DNA of 64,000 nt from CAVWCQ01 sp963753545 (GCA_963753545.1 CAVWCQ010000008.1:3038001-3102000), one strand, 5' to 3'; positions 46,966-56,376 are shown, numbered from the stretch's first letter. Translations and numbers: made by a program. The notes: generated by a model from the letters alone, not told the origin.

Positions 46966-48384
46966 ATGAAATCTACTTTTGCGCTTTTTTTTGGAACTCG
47001 TGGTTTTTTCCCTTCCTCACTCATCGCGGAAGCTCGGCGTGACCTCCCTCGCGTGCTAAACGAGGCTGGTCACAATGTTTTGATGTTAGATGAGGAGGCC
47101 ACTCGTTTCGGCGCAGTCGAAACCACGCGCGAAGGGGAAGTCTATGCTAATTTTCTACAGCAAAACCAGGGCAAATATGATGGCGTGATTCTATGTCTGC
47201 CTAACTTCGGTGATGAAACCGGAGCAGTCTCCGCATTAAAAGATGCCCATGTCCCGATTTTGATCCAGGCGTATCCCGACGATCTGGACAAGATGTCTTC
47301 TTCTATCCGGCGCGATGCATTTTGTGGCAAGCTGTCCATCACAGACGTTTTTCGACAGTATGACGTGAAGTTTACAACTCTCAAACCGCACGTCGTCAAA
47401 CCAACAAGCCAGGCGTTCAAGGCAAATATCGATTATTTTGATCGCGTCTGCCAGGTTGTCAAAGGGATGCGCCGGATGGTAGTTGGGGCCATTGGAGCGA
47501 GGACGACGCCGTTTAAGACGGTACGCATTGATGAATTAGCACTTCAACACCACGGGATTACCGTCGAAACTCTGGATATGGCCGACGTAATCGGGCGTGT
47601 CAAGGGTCTCAAACCCGGCGATGCCTATCAAGAGAAAGCACACCTGCTTCGCGAAACGGCTGCCTGGACGGGTGTTCCCGAAGTGGCCTTCGATCATCTC
47701 ACCCGGTTGAGTGTTGTGTTGGACGAAGTTATTGATGAATACCAGATGGATGCGGTTGCGATCCGCTGCTGGCTTGAACTGCAGAAGCAGTTAGGTATAT
47801 CACCCTGCGTGGTACTTGGTACGCTAAACAATCAAGGGCTTGGTGCAGCCTGCGAAGTCGATCTGGGCAGTGCCATTGCGCTTAGAGCACTGCACCTGGC
47901 GTCAGGGGCAGCGGCAACGTGCCTGGATTGGAACAATAATTATGGAGATGAAGAGAATAAGTGCATTTTGTTCCACTGTGGTCCCGTCCCTCAATCGCTG
48001 ATGGCAGGGCCGGGCCGTATTGTCGATCACGATATTCTTATGAATAGCACTGGCCCCGGGTTTGGCTATGGCTGCAATGTGGGTCGTATTGCACCTTTCG
48101 ACTTTACCTTTGGTAATGTGCTCACTGAAAACGGTCAGTTGCGGTGGTATCTGGGCGAGGGCAAATTCACATCAGACCCAATTCCCTCAGACTTTTTTGG
48201 CTGCGCAGCCGCTGCGGAAATCGAAAATCTTGAGGATGTGCTGATGTATCTCACCCGCACAGGCCATCGCCACCACGTGAATGTAACACCCGGATATGTT
48301 GTCCATCCGTTGAAAGAGGCGTTGAACTACTATTTGGCTCAGGATGTAGCGCTGCCACAATGGGAGATAAAGCGCCCATGTTGA
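46966..48384 (+). CDS. L-fucose/arabinose isomerase-family ketol-isomerase
   Basis: About 472 residues of the fucose-isomerase-like family (COG2407 type), converting an aldose to a ketose. The N-terminal half is Rossmann-like (LIAEARRDLPRVLNEAGHNVLML), the C-terminal half has the metal-site pattern AIRCWLELQ, LGAACEVDLGSAIAL, CLDWNNNYGD and LFHCGPVP. ATG 46966 has AAGGGG upstream and is preferred over the upstream TTG. First gene of an operon with an aldolase, an FGGY kinase and a LacI regulator, so the substrate is a sugar of the fucose, arabinose or related class. Its stop overlaps the aldolase start. Confidence 0.85.
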   Translation: MKSTFALFFGTRGFFPSSLIAEARRDLPRVLNEAGHNVLMLDEEATRFGAVETTREGEVYANFLQQNQGKYDGVILCLPNFGDETGAVSALKDAHVPILIQAYPDDLDKMSSSIRRDAFCGKLSITDVFRQYDVKFTTLKPHVVKPTSQAFKANIDYFDRVCQVVKGMRRMVVGAIGARTTPFKTVRIDELALQHHGITVETLDMADVIGRVKGLKPGDAYQEKAHLLRETAAWTGVPEVAFDHLTRLSVVLDEVIDEYQMDAVAIRCWLELQKQLGISPCVVLGTLNNQGLGAACEVDLGSAIALRALHLASGAAATCLDWNNNYGDEENKCILFHCGPVPQSLMAGPGRIVDHDILMNSTGPGFGYGCNVGRIAPFDFTFGNVLTENGQLRWYLGEGKFTSDPIPSDFFGCAAAAEIENLEDVLMYLTRTGHRHHVNVTPGYVVHPLKEALNYYLAQDVALPQWEIKRPC

Positions 48385-49307
48385 CCTCAGCCCAGATTAT
48401 CTTAAACGCTTACGGCGCGGGGATTGCTATTCCAGCATTTAACATCCCGTACTTGCCGATGATCCAGCCAGTTGTTCGTGCCGTAGTCGACCAGGACTCA
48501 TTTGCTTTTGTCGAGACGGCGCGCCTGGAATGGTACAAGTTTGAGGCGGGTGGCCCAGATCAAATCATGGCGGAATATCGGAAATGGTCCCGACCCGAAT
48601 ACACCCGGTTGCATCTCGATCACATCCCTGTGATCGATGAGGACAACCAGCAGGTAGACTATCTCTCGGTCATTCAGAACGCTGTTGAACTTGGCTTCGA
48701 CTCAGTTATGATCGATGGCTCCCGGCTGGCCCTGGATGATAACATCGCTGCCACACGTCAGATTGCCGAGTTAGCACATCGGGCGGGAATACCGTGCGAA
48801 GCTGAGTTGGGGGCAGTGCTGGGGCATGAAGCTGGTCCTCTGCCATCCTATGAGGAACTATTCGCGACGGGGCAGGGCTTTACTCGCGTTGACGAAGCCG
48901 AACGATTTGTACGCGAAACAGGCTGTGACTGGCTGTCCGTTGCTATTGGGAGTGTTCACGGAGCCGTCGCTGGGGTCCAAAAGGATCAGAAAAAAGTCGA
49001 GGCGCGGCTGAATCTGGAGCACCTGGACAAACTGCGCGCTGTGACAGGAATTCCGCTGGTTTTGCACGGGGGATCGGGTGTAAAGCGCGATTATGTCTTA
49101 GCTGCATTCAAAAAAGGTATTGCCAAAATCAATATTGGCGCTGAAATCCGCCAGGCTTATGAGCGCACCCTGCGGGCAACAGACAAAGTAGATGCAGCGC
49201 AGGAAGCTGTCTATCAGGCAGTCACTGATCTGATTCGGGATTACCTGGGTAATACAGGCATCCGAGCCACCGTACTCAAGCCACATAAGAACGAGGTGCC
49301 AACATGA
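48378..49307 (+). CDS. Class II fructose-bisphosphate/tagatose-bisphosphate aldolase-family protein
   Basis: Zinc-dependent aldolase of about 309 residues splitting a ketose phosphate to DHAP and an aldehyde. Metal and substrate motifs are LHLDHIP, EAELGAVLGHE, VAIGSVHGAV, LVLHGGSGV and KINIGAEIR. I chose ATG 48378 (MLTSAQIIL), which overlaps the isomerase stop (ATGTTGA) and has GGGAG upstream; an upstream ATG 48360 is less likely. The next kinase gene overlaps the stop by 4 nt. With the FGGY kinase it would act on a ketose-1-phosphate or similar product. Confidence 0.9.
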   Translation: MLTSAQIILNAYGAGIAIPAFNIPYLPMIQPVVRAVVDQDSFAFVETARLEWYKFEAGGPDQIMAEYRKWSRPEYTRLHLDHIPVIDEDNQQVDYLSVIQNAVELGFDSVMIDGSRLALDDNIAATRQIAELAHRAGIPCEAELGAVLGHEAGPLPSYEELFATGQGFTRVDEAERFVRETGCDWLSVAIGSVHGAVAGVQKDQKKVEARLNLEHLDKLRAVTGIPLVLHGGSGVKRDYVLAAFKKGIAKINIGAEIRQAYERTLRATDKVDAAQEAVYQAVTDLIRDYLGNTGIRATVLKPHKNEVPT

Positions 49308-50812
49308 CCCTTTTAGGGATAGATGTGGGTACGACAGGCTGTAAAGTGGCTCTGTTTTCGCCGGAAGGCGCGATGCTGTGTTCCGCCTACCGGGAATATG
49401 ATGTGCAGCGTCCCCAATCGGGGTGGGCAGAACTGGATGCCGTAACGGTTTGGACCCTCATTAAAGAGACGATTTGTGAGGTCACGCAGCAGACCGACTC
49501 CGGCTCCATTCAGGCGTTGGCAGTATCATCGATGGGGGAAGCCGTTGTTCCAGTCACAATGGAGCGCGAAATTCTCGGGCCTTCGTTGCTGAACTTCGAC
49601 ATACGCGGCCAGGAATATGTGAGCGAACTGAGCGCCGTGCTGGACAACGAGCGTCTATACCAGATCAACGGAAACACGCTGGGCAACCACTACAGTCTGA
49701 CCAAGATTAAATGGATCAAACAACACCAACCAGAACAGTATGAGCGGGCTGATCAATTTTTGCACTGGAGCAGTTTCGTCGCGTTTATGTTGGGAGCCGA
49801 TCCAATCCTGGATTATTCACTGGCAAATCGCACGCTGCTTTTTGATCTCAACAAGGGAACATGGTCTGATGAGCTGCTTGCCCGAACAGGCCTGGACCGC
49901 GAGAAGCTCCCCCAGACAGTCCCATCGGGCACACCAGTCGGAACGATTGCTCCTCACATCGCTGCGGAACTTGGTTTGCCTCCTGATGTTGTTATTGTGT
50001 CAGGGGCACATGATCAATGCGCTACAGCGGTTGGCTGCGGTGTGATCGAGCCGGGCAGCGCCGTGTATGCGTTGGGTACGTATCTGTGCATCACCCCGGT
50101 TTTTTCGGAACGTTCCGCCAGCGGCCCCATGATCGAACGCGGATTGAATACGGAGCACCATGCTGTCCCAGACCGTTTTGTGAGTTTTCTTTATAACCAT
50201 GGAGGCTCAATCGTAAAATGGTTCAGGGATACGTTCGCCAAAGAGGAGCACCGCCGGGCAGGCCAGGATATCTATAATCGTTTGTTTGCCGAAATTCCAA
50301 ACACGCCCAGCCGAGTGCTTGTGCTGCCGCATTTTTCCGCTACAGGACCACCCGAATTCATTAATGATTCGTGCGGGGTCATGGTTGGGATGCAGCTTGA
50401 TACGCAGCGAGGCGAAATTCTCAAGGGCATTATTGAGGGGACCAGTTATTATTTAAAGGAATGCGTTGACAATCTGCCCGCTACTGGCATCACAATTCAG
50501 GATTACCGGACCGTTGGCGGTGGCAGCAAGTCTGATGTGTGGGTCCAGACCTGCGCAGATATCATGGGAAGCCCCATTAGCCGGCCTGCTATCACCGAGG
50601 CCGGATCATTAGGGGCCGCGATCATGGCTGGTGTTGGAAGCCATCAGTTTTCAACTTTCCAGGAAGGCGTTGCTGCTATGGTGAAATTAGATCGCCACTT
50701 TGAACCCAATCGGGAGTGGCACCTATGTTACATGGAGCGCTATGAATACTTCAAGCAGTTATGGCCGCTCATGAAAAACTACTTGCGTGATATAACTGCC
50801 GCCGCCCATTAG
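49304..50812 (+). CDS. FGGY-family carbohydrate kinase (xylulokinase-like)
   Basis: ATP-dependent sugar kinase of 502 residues. MTLLGIDVGTTGCKVALF at the N-terminus, VSGAHDQCATAVGCGVI and RTVGGGSKSDVWVQTCADIM show the two-domain FGGY fold. It overlaps the aldolase gene by 4 nt (ATGA). It should phosphorylate the ketose made by the isomerase. The best general match is to xylulokinase-like enzymes, but the actual sugar is not shown. Confidence 0.93.
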   Translation: MTLLGIDVGTTGCKVALFSPEGAMLCSAYREYDVQRPQSGWAELDAVTVWTLIKETICEVTQQTDSGSIQALAVSSMGEAVVPVTMEREILGPSLLNFDIRGQEYVSELSAVLDNERLYQINGNTLGNHYSLTKIKWIKQHQPEQYERADQFLHWSSFVAFMLGADPILDYSLANRTLLFDLNKGTWSDELLARTGLDREKLPQTVPSGTPVGTIAPHIAAELGLPPDVVIVSGAHDQCATAVGCGVIEPGSAVYALGTYLCITPVFSERSASGPMIERGLNTEHHAVPDRFVSFLYNHGGSIVKWFRDTFAKEEHRRAGQDIYNRLFAEIPNTPSRVLVLPHFSATGPPEFINDSCGVMVGMQLDTQRGEILKGIIEGTSYYLKECVDNLPATGITIQDYRTVGGGSKSDVWVQTCADIMGSPISRPAITEAGSLGAAIMAGVGSHQFSTFQEGVAAMVKLDRHFEPNREWHLCYMERYEYFKQLWPLMKNYLRDITAAAH

Positions 50813-50820
50813 GAGAGTGC

Positions 50821-51885
50821 ATGACCAAAGTGACGATCAAACATGTGGCGAAGGCTGCCGGGCTGTCCATTGCCACCGTCTCGCGCGTGGTCAACAATCA
50901 CCCGGATGTATCGAGCCAGACGCGCCACCATGTTCAAAACGTGATCGAACAACTCGGCTATGCGCCAAACGCGGTGGCCCGCAGCCTGATCCAGGGTCGC
51001 AGCAATATCCTGGGCGTAGTAAGCACGGGGATTGAGTTTTATGGGCCTTCACAGACCATGGCAGGCATCGAGTTTCAAGCCAACCAACTGGGATACTGGC
51101 TGATGTCCAGCCTGCTGCCCAATCCAGAAACCAGTGCGGGCGAAGATGCTCTACGGCACCTGCTGTCCCAGCAAGTCGATGGGATCATCTGGGCTGTTCC
51201 CGAAGTAGGCAAAAACCGTGAATGGATCTGTGAACAAAGCCGCAATCTGTCCCTGCCGGTTGTTTTCCTCCATATGAACTGTCGCAGCGATATGTTTGTT
51301 GTGGCAGTCGATAATTATGCGGGGGCGCGATCAGCTACAGAACACCTCCTAGCTGGGGGCCGCAAGCATATTGGCTGCATTAGCGGGCCATCCCATTGGT
51401 GGGAAGCGCAAGAACGCACGCGTGGCTGGCGCGATGCATTGTCCGAAGCAGGTCTTGATCCACTGGATCATCTTCACCAGATAGGGGATTGGACGGCGGC
51501 GAGCGGTATGGCATCATTTTATCGATTAGCCGAAGAGAGGGTTGATCTGGACGCTGTGTTTGTCAGCAATGATCAGATGGCCCTGGGTGTATTGAAAGCA
51601 GCACACCAGCTCGGTTGGCGAGTGCCAGAGGACCTGGCTGTGGTCGGTTTTGATGATATTCCTGAAGCCGAGTTCTTTTTGCCCTCACTCACAACGGTAC
51701 GCCACAATCTCAAAGGTGTTGGTGTCCAGGCAGTAACCCTTCTAGAGCAAATCCTGAGCGGCGGCGAAGCAAGCAAATCATTAGGGGCAGAATCCATAAT
51801 AATCGCGCCGGAATTGGTCGTGCGCGAGAGCAGCGTGTCTCATTTTATGATAGACCCGCTTCTACCGGTGCAGCCCCCTCAATGA
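50821..51885 (+). CDS. LacI-family transcriptional regulator
   Basis: A 354-residue repressor with HTH TIKHVAKAAGLSIATVSRVVNN, hinge near NAVARSLIQGRS and a sugar-binding domain (VFVSNDQMALGVLKAAHQLG, EDLAVVGFDDIPEAEFF). It starts 8 nt after the kinase stop with AGGAG before ATG, so it is the last gene of the isomerase operon. Its GalR-like recognition helix and the TGTAAACG...CGTTTACA sites before the operon suggest direct autoregulation. Confidence 0.93.
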   Translation: MTKVTIKHVAKAAGLSIATVSRVVNNHPDVSSQTRHHVQNVIEQLGYAPNAVARSLIQGRSNILGVVSTGIEFYGPSQTMAGIEFQANQLGYWLMSSLLPNPETSAGEDALRHLLSQQVDGIIWAVPEVGKNREWICEQSRNLSLPVVFLHMNCRSDMFVVAVDNYAGARSATEHLLAGGRKHIGCISGPSHWWEAQERTRGWRDALSEAGLDPLDHLHQIGDWTAASGMASFYRLAEERVDLDAVFVSNDQMALGVLKAAHQLGWRVPEDLAVVGFDDIPEAEFFLPSLTTVRHNLKGVGVQAVTLLEQILSGGEASKSLGAESIIIAPELVVRESSVSHFMIDPLLPVQPPQ

Positions 51886-51990
51886 TACCGCCTTTGATAT
51901 GCAGCTAGTCGTTCTGCACTAAAGGGTGGATAATGCAACTAGTCCATGATCTTTGGCGTAATAGCGGACAGCAAGTTTGGAGGGGGAAAC

Positions 51991-52032
51991 ATGAAAGCGA
52001 TTGTGTACACTAAATGCTTGACAAGACCTTAG
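51991..52032 (+). pseudogene. 5' fragment of an alcohol dehydrogenase/quinone oxidoreductase gene
   Basis: GGAGG, then ATGAAAGCGATTGTGTACAC encodes MKAIVYTK, then the frame ends after 13 codons. The intact gene at 56415 starts almost identically (MKAIVYTQYG). The remnant lies 9 bp before the LuxR regulator gene, so an older gene copy was probably truncated here. Too short to encode a functional protein. Confidence 0.5.
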
Positions 52033-52041
52033 AATAGATCT

Positions 52042-54699
52042 ATGTTGACGCCAATTTTAGCCACTAAGCTTTATATCCCCCCACCGCAGCCTAAAGTTGT
52101 CCTCCGCCCTCGCCTGTTCGAACGGCTTAACGAGGGACTGCACCGTAAGCTGACGCTCATTTCTGCTCCCGCTGGCTTTGGTAAAACCACGCTGGTCAGT
52201 GAATGGATCGCTCGTTGTGAATGCCCCACCGCCTGGCTGTCATTGGACGAGGGAGATAACGACCCCACACGCTTTCTGACTTACCTGGTTGCTGCTTTGC
52301 AGACGATTACGACGACCATGGGAGAAGGAGTGCTGGGTGCGCTCCAATCCCCTCAGCCACCATCAACTGAATCAATCCTGACGTCCCTGCTTAATAAGAT
52401 CGCGACCATCCCACACAATTTTACTCTCGTCCTTGACGACTACCACGTCATTGATGCCAAACCGATTGACAATGCCCTTACCTTTCTACTCGAGCACCTG
52501 CCACCACAGATGAACCTGGTCATCGCCACTCGGGAGGATCCGCAAATACCCCTTGCCCGGTTACGCGTCCAAGCTCAATTGACCGAGCTGCGTGCTGCCG
52601 ACTTGCGCTTTACTCCCCACGAAGCCGCCGGATTCCTCAATCAGGTGATGCTCCTAAGCCTCTCGGGAGAGGATATCGCCGCATTGGAAACCCGTACTGA
52701 AGGCTGGATTGCGGGCCTCCAATTAGCCGCGATTTCAATGCGAGGCCATCAAGACACCACGAGCTTCATCAAGTCCTTCACCGGCAGCCACCATTTCGTA
52801 ATGGACTATCTGGTTGAAGAAGTCCTGCACCAACAACCCGAAAGCGTCCAGACTTTCTTGCTGCGCACGTCAGTCCTCGACCGCTTGTGCGGCCCCCTTT
52901 GTGATGCCGTTTTGCAGGGGGAAGCTGACTTGCATCCCACCCCCTTTGCTTCCGGACAGGAAACTCTGGAATATCTCGAACACGCCAATCTGTTCATCGT
53001 CCCTCTGGACAACGAGCGGCGTTGGTACCGCTATCACCATCTCTTTGCTGATTTGCTGCGACAGCGACTGCACCAGAGCGCCGCCATGCCTAGAGGGGAT
53101 GAGGTGGCTGAATACCACAGACGCGCCAGCATATGGTATGAAAACAATGGCCTGGAGATTGAAGCATTTCGCCATGCGGCTGCTGCCAACGACGTTGAGC
53201 GCGCGGCGCGCCTGATGGCAGGAGGGGGGATGCCTCTGCACTTTCGCGGCGCGGTGGCCCCTGTACTCAACTGGCTCGTATCGCTGCCAACGACAGTGCT
53301 GGATGCAATGCCCTCCTTGTGGGTAATGTATGCCTCGGCGTTATCCATGACTGGACAAACGACACGTGTCGAGGAGAAGCTGCAAGCGGCTGAGGCAGCT
53401 TTGCCAGAATCCGAGTGGGATGACAAAACTCGAAATCTCATAGGGCATATTGCCGCCATACGAGCCTTGTTGGCTGCCACTCAGTACCAGGTAGAAACCA
53501 TCATTGCCCAGTCGCGCCGTGCCCTGGAGTATCTGCATCCCGATAACCTGCCTGTCCGTACTGCCACCATCTGGAAGCTAGGGATCGCCTACCAACTCCA
53601 GGGAGACCGTGCCGCAGCCAGCCAGGCTTATCGCGAAGCCATAGCTATCAGCCAGGCGTCTGGGAATATGATGATCAACATATCGGCTACAACCGGCCTG
53701 GGCAGTGTACAGGAAACAGAAAACCAGCTCTATCTGGCGGCCCAGACCTACCAGCGCGTTCTGCAACTGGCCGGTGATCCACCTCAGCCGATTGCCAGCG
53801 AAGCATATCTTGGCCTGGCGCGTATATTCTACGAATGGAACGATCTGGACGCTGCCCAACAGTATGGACAACAGAGTATCCAACTCGCGCACCAATTCGA
53901 AAATACGGACAAATTCGTTCCCTATAAGCTGTTTCTTGCTCGCCTGAGACTTGCACAGGGAGATGTAGACGGTGCAGTCGCACTTTTAGCCGAGGTTGGG
54001 CAGCTCGTGCGCCAGCATAATTTCGCGCATCGGATGCCGGAGGTTGCTGCTGCACAAGTACTTGCCCTGCTTCGACAGGATAATCTGGTGGCAGCCGCCC
54101 ATCTTGCTCAAACCTATGACCTCCCCACCAGTCAGGCCCGGGTACAGTTGGCCCTGGGAGATACGTCCGCAGCACTGGCGGTGCTGGAGCCATTACGCCA
54201 GCAGATGGAGGCAAAAGGTTGGGAGGATGAACAACTCAAGGTTATGGTTCTACAGGCAATCGCACTCAATAGGCATGGCGAAAGAGCCAAGGCTGTGCAA
54301 CTGCTGAGTGACACGCTGGTACTGGCCGAGCCGGGCAGCTTCATCCGCATCTTTGTCGATGAAGGCCTTCCGATGGCTCAATTATTGTCTGAGGCGGCTG
54401 CATATGGGATCATGCCGGACTATATCGGTAGGCTGCTGGCTGCATTTGAAGCTGAGGCGGAGATAAGCGAAGGCCAATTCTATTCGCCGTCCACCCAGCC
54501 CTTGATCGAGCCATTGAGCGAACGTGAATTAGAAGTACTACAGCTTATTGCCCTGGGACTCTCGAATCAGGAGATTAGCGAGCGTCTTTTCCTCTCCTTA
54601 AATACGGTTAAAGGGCACAATCAGAAGATCTTTGGCAAACTCCAGGTCCAGAGGCGCACTGAAGCTGTTGCCCGCGCCCGCGAGCTGGGCCTGTTGTAG
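52042..54699 (+). CDS. MalT-like LuxR-family transcriptional regulator
   Basis: An 885-residue STAND-type activator. N-terminal ILATKLYIPPPQPKVV, Walker A SAPAGFGKTTLVSEW, Walker B TLVLDDYHVI, and arm motif TEGWIAGLQLAAI. A long TPR-like helical region (about 380-800) follows, and the C-terminus is a LuxR helix-turn-helix (PLSERELEVLQLIALGLSNQ, EISERLFLSLNTVKGH). ATP and an unknown inducer would drive oligomerisation and activation. It is followed on the same strand by several small membrane-protein genes which may be its targets; a 19-bp palindrome lies just after it. Confidence 0.95.
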   Translation: MLTPILATKLYIPPPQPKVVLRPRLFERLNEGLHRKLTLISAPAGFGKTTLVSEWIARCECPTAWLSLDEGDNDPTRFLTYLVAALQTITTTMGEGVLGALQSPQPPSTESILTSLLNKIATIPHNFTLVLDDYHVIDAKPIDNALTFLLEHLPPQMNLVIATREDPQIPLARLRVQAQLTELRAADLRFTPHEAAGFLNQVMLLSLSGEDIAALETRTEGWIAGLQLAAISMRGHQDTTSFIKSFTGSHHFVMDYLVEEVLHQQPESVQTFLLRTSVLDRLCGPLCDAVLQGEADLHPTPFASGQETLEYLEHANLFIVPLDNERRWYRYHHLFADLLRQRLHQSAAMPRGDEVAEYHRRASIWYENNGLEIEAFRHAAAANDVERAARLMAGGGMPLHFRGAVAPVLNWLVSLPTTVLDAMPSLWVMYASALSMTGQTTRVEEKLQAAEAALPESEWDDKTRNLIGHIAAIRALLAATQYQVETIIAQSRRALEYLHPDNLPVRTATIWKLGIAYQLQGDRAAASQAYREAIAISQASGNMMINISATTGLGSVQETENQLYLAAQTYQRVLQLAGDPPQPIASEAYLGLARIFYEWNDLDAAQQYGQQSIQLAHQFENTDKFVPYKLFLARLRLAQGDVDGAVALLAEVGQLVRQHNFAHRMPEVAAAQVLALLRQDNLVAAAHLAQTYDLPTSQARVQLALGDTSAALAVLEPLRQQMEAKGWEDEQLKVMVLQAIALNRHGERAKAVQLLSDTLVLAEPGSFIRIFVDEGLPMAQLLSEAAAYGIMPDYIGRLLAAFEAEAEISEGQFYSPSTQPLIEPLSERELEVLQLIALGLSNQEISERLFLSLNTVKGHNQKIFGKLQVQRRTEAVARARELGLL

Positions 54700-54775
54700 C
54701 CTATGCCCGTCTTAGAGCTTCCACCGCCTCAATAACCCGAAAACAATACCTCCAAACAACACTTTAGTGTCTATA

Positions 54776-54794
54776 CGGCAGTACCGTACTGCCG
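54776..54794. promoter_or_regulatory. 19-bp palindrome CGGCAGTAC-C-GTACTGCCG
   Basis: Perfect 9-bp arms around one central base, 77 nt past the LuxR gene and 61 nt before the next gene (54856). It is a good candidate for a binding site of the upstream regulator, though it could also be an RNA hairpin. Confidence 0.55.
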
Positions 54795-54855
54795 ATATGC
54801 TATGTGTGCATTGAGCAAGTGGCACAGGCTGTCAGGCCACCATAGGTACAAGGTC

Positions 54856-55143
54856 ATGTCAAACAAACTCAGCTCAGAAACTGATCCAGGTCAACCAATG
54901 GTCTATCAAATCAGGATCAAGGGCCATCTAGATACTCAATGGACAGACTGGTTTGAGGGCCTGACCATCACTCTGGAAGACAATGGCGATACGCTTTTAA
55001 CCGGCCCAGTGGTCGATCAGGCCGCGCTGCACGGATTACTAAAAAAAGTACGCGATTTGGGGATACCACTACTCTCGGTCAATCAAGTTACATCTGGTCA
55101 AGCAAATGAGCCGGATATTGAACCGTCAGGTCCAATTCAATAA
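54856..55143 (+). CDS. Conserved hypothetical small protein
   Basis: About 95 residues from ATG 54856 (MSNKLSSETDPGQ). The body, YQIRIKGHLDTQWTDWFEGL then TITLEDNGDTLLTGPVVDQA and LHGLLKKVRDLGIPLLSV, is compact and alternates beta and alpha. I recognise the pattern as one that often follows LuxR/MalT-like regulators, but no function is known to me. The upstream ATG at 54802 lies next to the palindrome and is less likely. It is probably in one transcript with the membrane-protein genes that follow. Confidence 0.65.
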   Translation: MSNKLSSETDPGQPMVYQIRIKGHLDTQWTDWFEGLTITLEDNGDTLLTGPVVDQAALHGLLKKVRDLGIPLLSVNQVTSGQANEPDIEPSGPIQ

Positions 55144-55179
55144 AACTCATCCATATCGTTCACAATAAGGAGTCAAAAA

Positions 55180-55608
55180 GTGAAGACAACCGAAAAGACC
55201 ACCAAACTGGAAGATATGAGAGCAAGGCTTTCCACGCTGTGGATCTTTGTCATGTTCAATTATCTTTATTGCGACGTTCTGGGCTTGATGGACCCTGAAT
55301 CGCTCAAGGGGTTTATGAATGGCAACGTTGGTGGTATCGAAATCACCCAGGGATTTCTGCTGTCAGCCTCCATATTAATGGAGATTCCGATGGCAATGGT
55401 GCTCCTGTCCAGAGTGTTGAAATATCGCGCCAATCGCTGGGCAAATATTATTGCCGGTATACTGATGACAGTGGTTCAACTCGCGTCCCTGTCTTTCGGA
55501 TCGTCTCCTACCCCCTTTTACCTGTTTTTCAGCGTGATAGAGATTTCGTGTACAGCCGTCATTGCCTGGTCCGCTTGGAAGTGGTCTACCCCTGAAAAAC
55601 AATTCTAG
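55180..55608 (+). CDS. Small four-helix membrane protein, DUF6326-like
   Basis: A 142-residue protein starting at GTG 55180, supported by AAGGAG 8-9 nt upstream. About four membrane helices are visible (LSTLWIFVMFNYLYCDVLG, then FLLSASILMEIPMAMVLL, then IIAGILMTVVQLASLSF, then FYLFFSVIEISCTAVIAW). The LSTLWIFVMFNYLY opening fits the DUF6326 family. Function unknown. It lies 36 bp after the preceding small gene. Confidence 0.7.
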   Translation: MKTTEKTTKLEDMRARLSTLWIFVMFNYLYCDVLGLMDPESLKGFMNGNVGGIEITQGFLLSASILMEIPMAMVLLSRVLKYRANRWANIIAGILMTVVQLASLSFGSSPTPFYLFFSVIEISCTAVIAWSAWKWSTPEKQF

Positions 55609-55618
55609 CGATTGAATC

Positions 55619-55655
55619 CAATACCTTTGCCTGCTATGGGTTGGCAAAGGTATTG
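55619..55655 (+). terminator. Hairpin between the two membrane-protein genes
   Basis: CAATACCTTTGCC (55619-55631) and GGCAAAGGTATTG (55643-55655) form a perfect 13-bp stem with an 11-nt loop, 10 nt after the DUF6326-like stop. It lacks a long T-run, so partial read-through is possible. Confidence 0.6.
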
Positions 55656-55674
55656 ATTATCTGAGGAGAAAAAA

Positions 55675-56376
55675 ATGAATTCAATCAAAAAGACCGCCAG
55701 AGTTGCAGGGTTTCTGTATCTCATTTTTATAGTAACCCTTATCTTTTCATCAGTTGTTCGCTCTAAACTTATTGTATTCGGAGATGCCGCAACAACAGCC
55801 AATAAGATTATGGATTCTGAATGGCTGCTCCGTATCGGTTTTATGAGCGAGCTGCTCTCTGCTGTGTTTTTTCTTTTGGCGGCCTGGGCTTTATATGTGT
55901 TATTAAAGCCGGTGAATAAAAACCTCGCTTTACTGTTCTTGCTCCTAAACTTGAGCGGTGTCGCTATAGAGTGTATCAATATGCTTAATTTATTTGCTGC
56001 CCTGCTGCTTTTGAGTGGTGCTGATTACTTGAAAGTATTCCAGGCAGATCAACTACACGCTCTGGCAATGTTATTTCTCAATTTATACAAAAATGGGTTT
56101 ATTATCGCTCAGATATTTTATGGCACCTGGCTCTTTCCTCTGGGTTATTTAGTTTTCAAGTCGGGCTACCTGCCCAGATTTTTGGGCATATTGTTGATGA
56201 TTGATTGTTTTGGCAATCTGATATGGTTTTTTCAGTTTTTCCTTTTCCCGGACTACAAAGTAATAACTTACCCCGGTTTCGCGGTGGGTTTCATTGCGGA
56301 ATTTTCACTTAGCTTGTGGCTTTTGATTAAGGGTGTAAAAGCACAACCACGAGCTTGGGCTGATAGCCAGATTTGA
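55675..56376 (+). CDS. DUF4386-family membrane protein
   Basis: A 233-residue membrane protein with about six helices. Family-like segments are TARVAGFLYLIFIV at the start, GFMSELLSAVFFLLAAWALY and GTWLFPLGYLVFKSGYLPRF. GAGGAG is located before the ATG at 55675. Function unknown; many relatives sit beside LuxR or TetR regulators. It is followed 38 bp later by the quinone oxidoreductase gene. Confidence 0.85.
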   Translation: MNSIKKTARVAGFLYLIFIVTLIFSSVVRSKLIVFGDAATTANKIMDSEWLLRIGFMSELLSAVFFLLAAWALYVLLKPVNKNLALLFLLLNLSGVAIECINMLNLFAALLLLSGADYLKVFQADQLHALAMLFLNLYKNGFIIAQIFYGTWLFPLGYLVFKSGYLPRFLGILLMIDCFGNLIWFFQFFLFPDYKVITYPGFAVGFIAEFSLSLWLLIKGVKAQPRAWADSQI

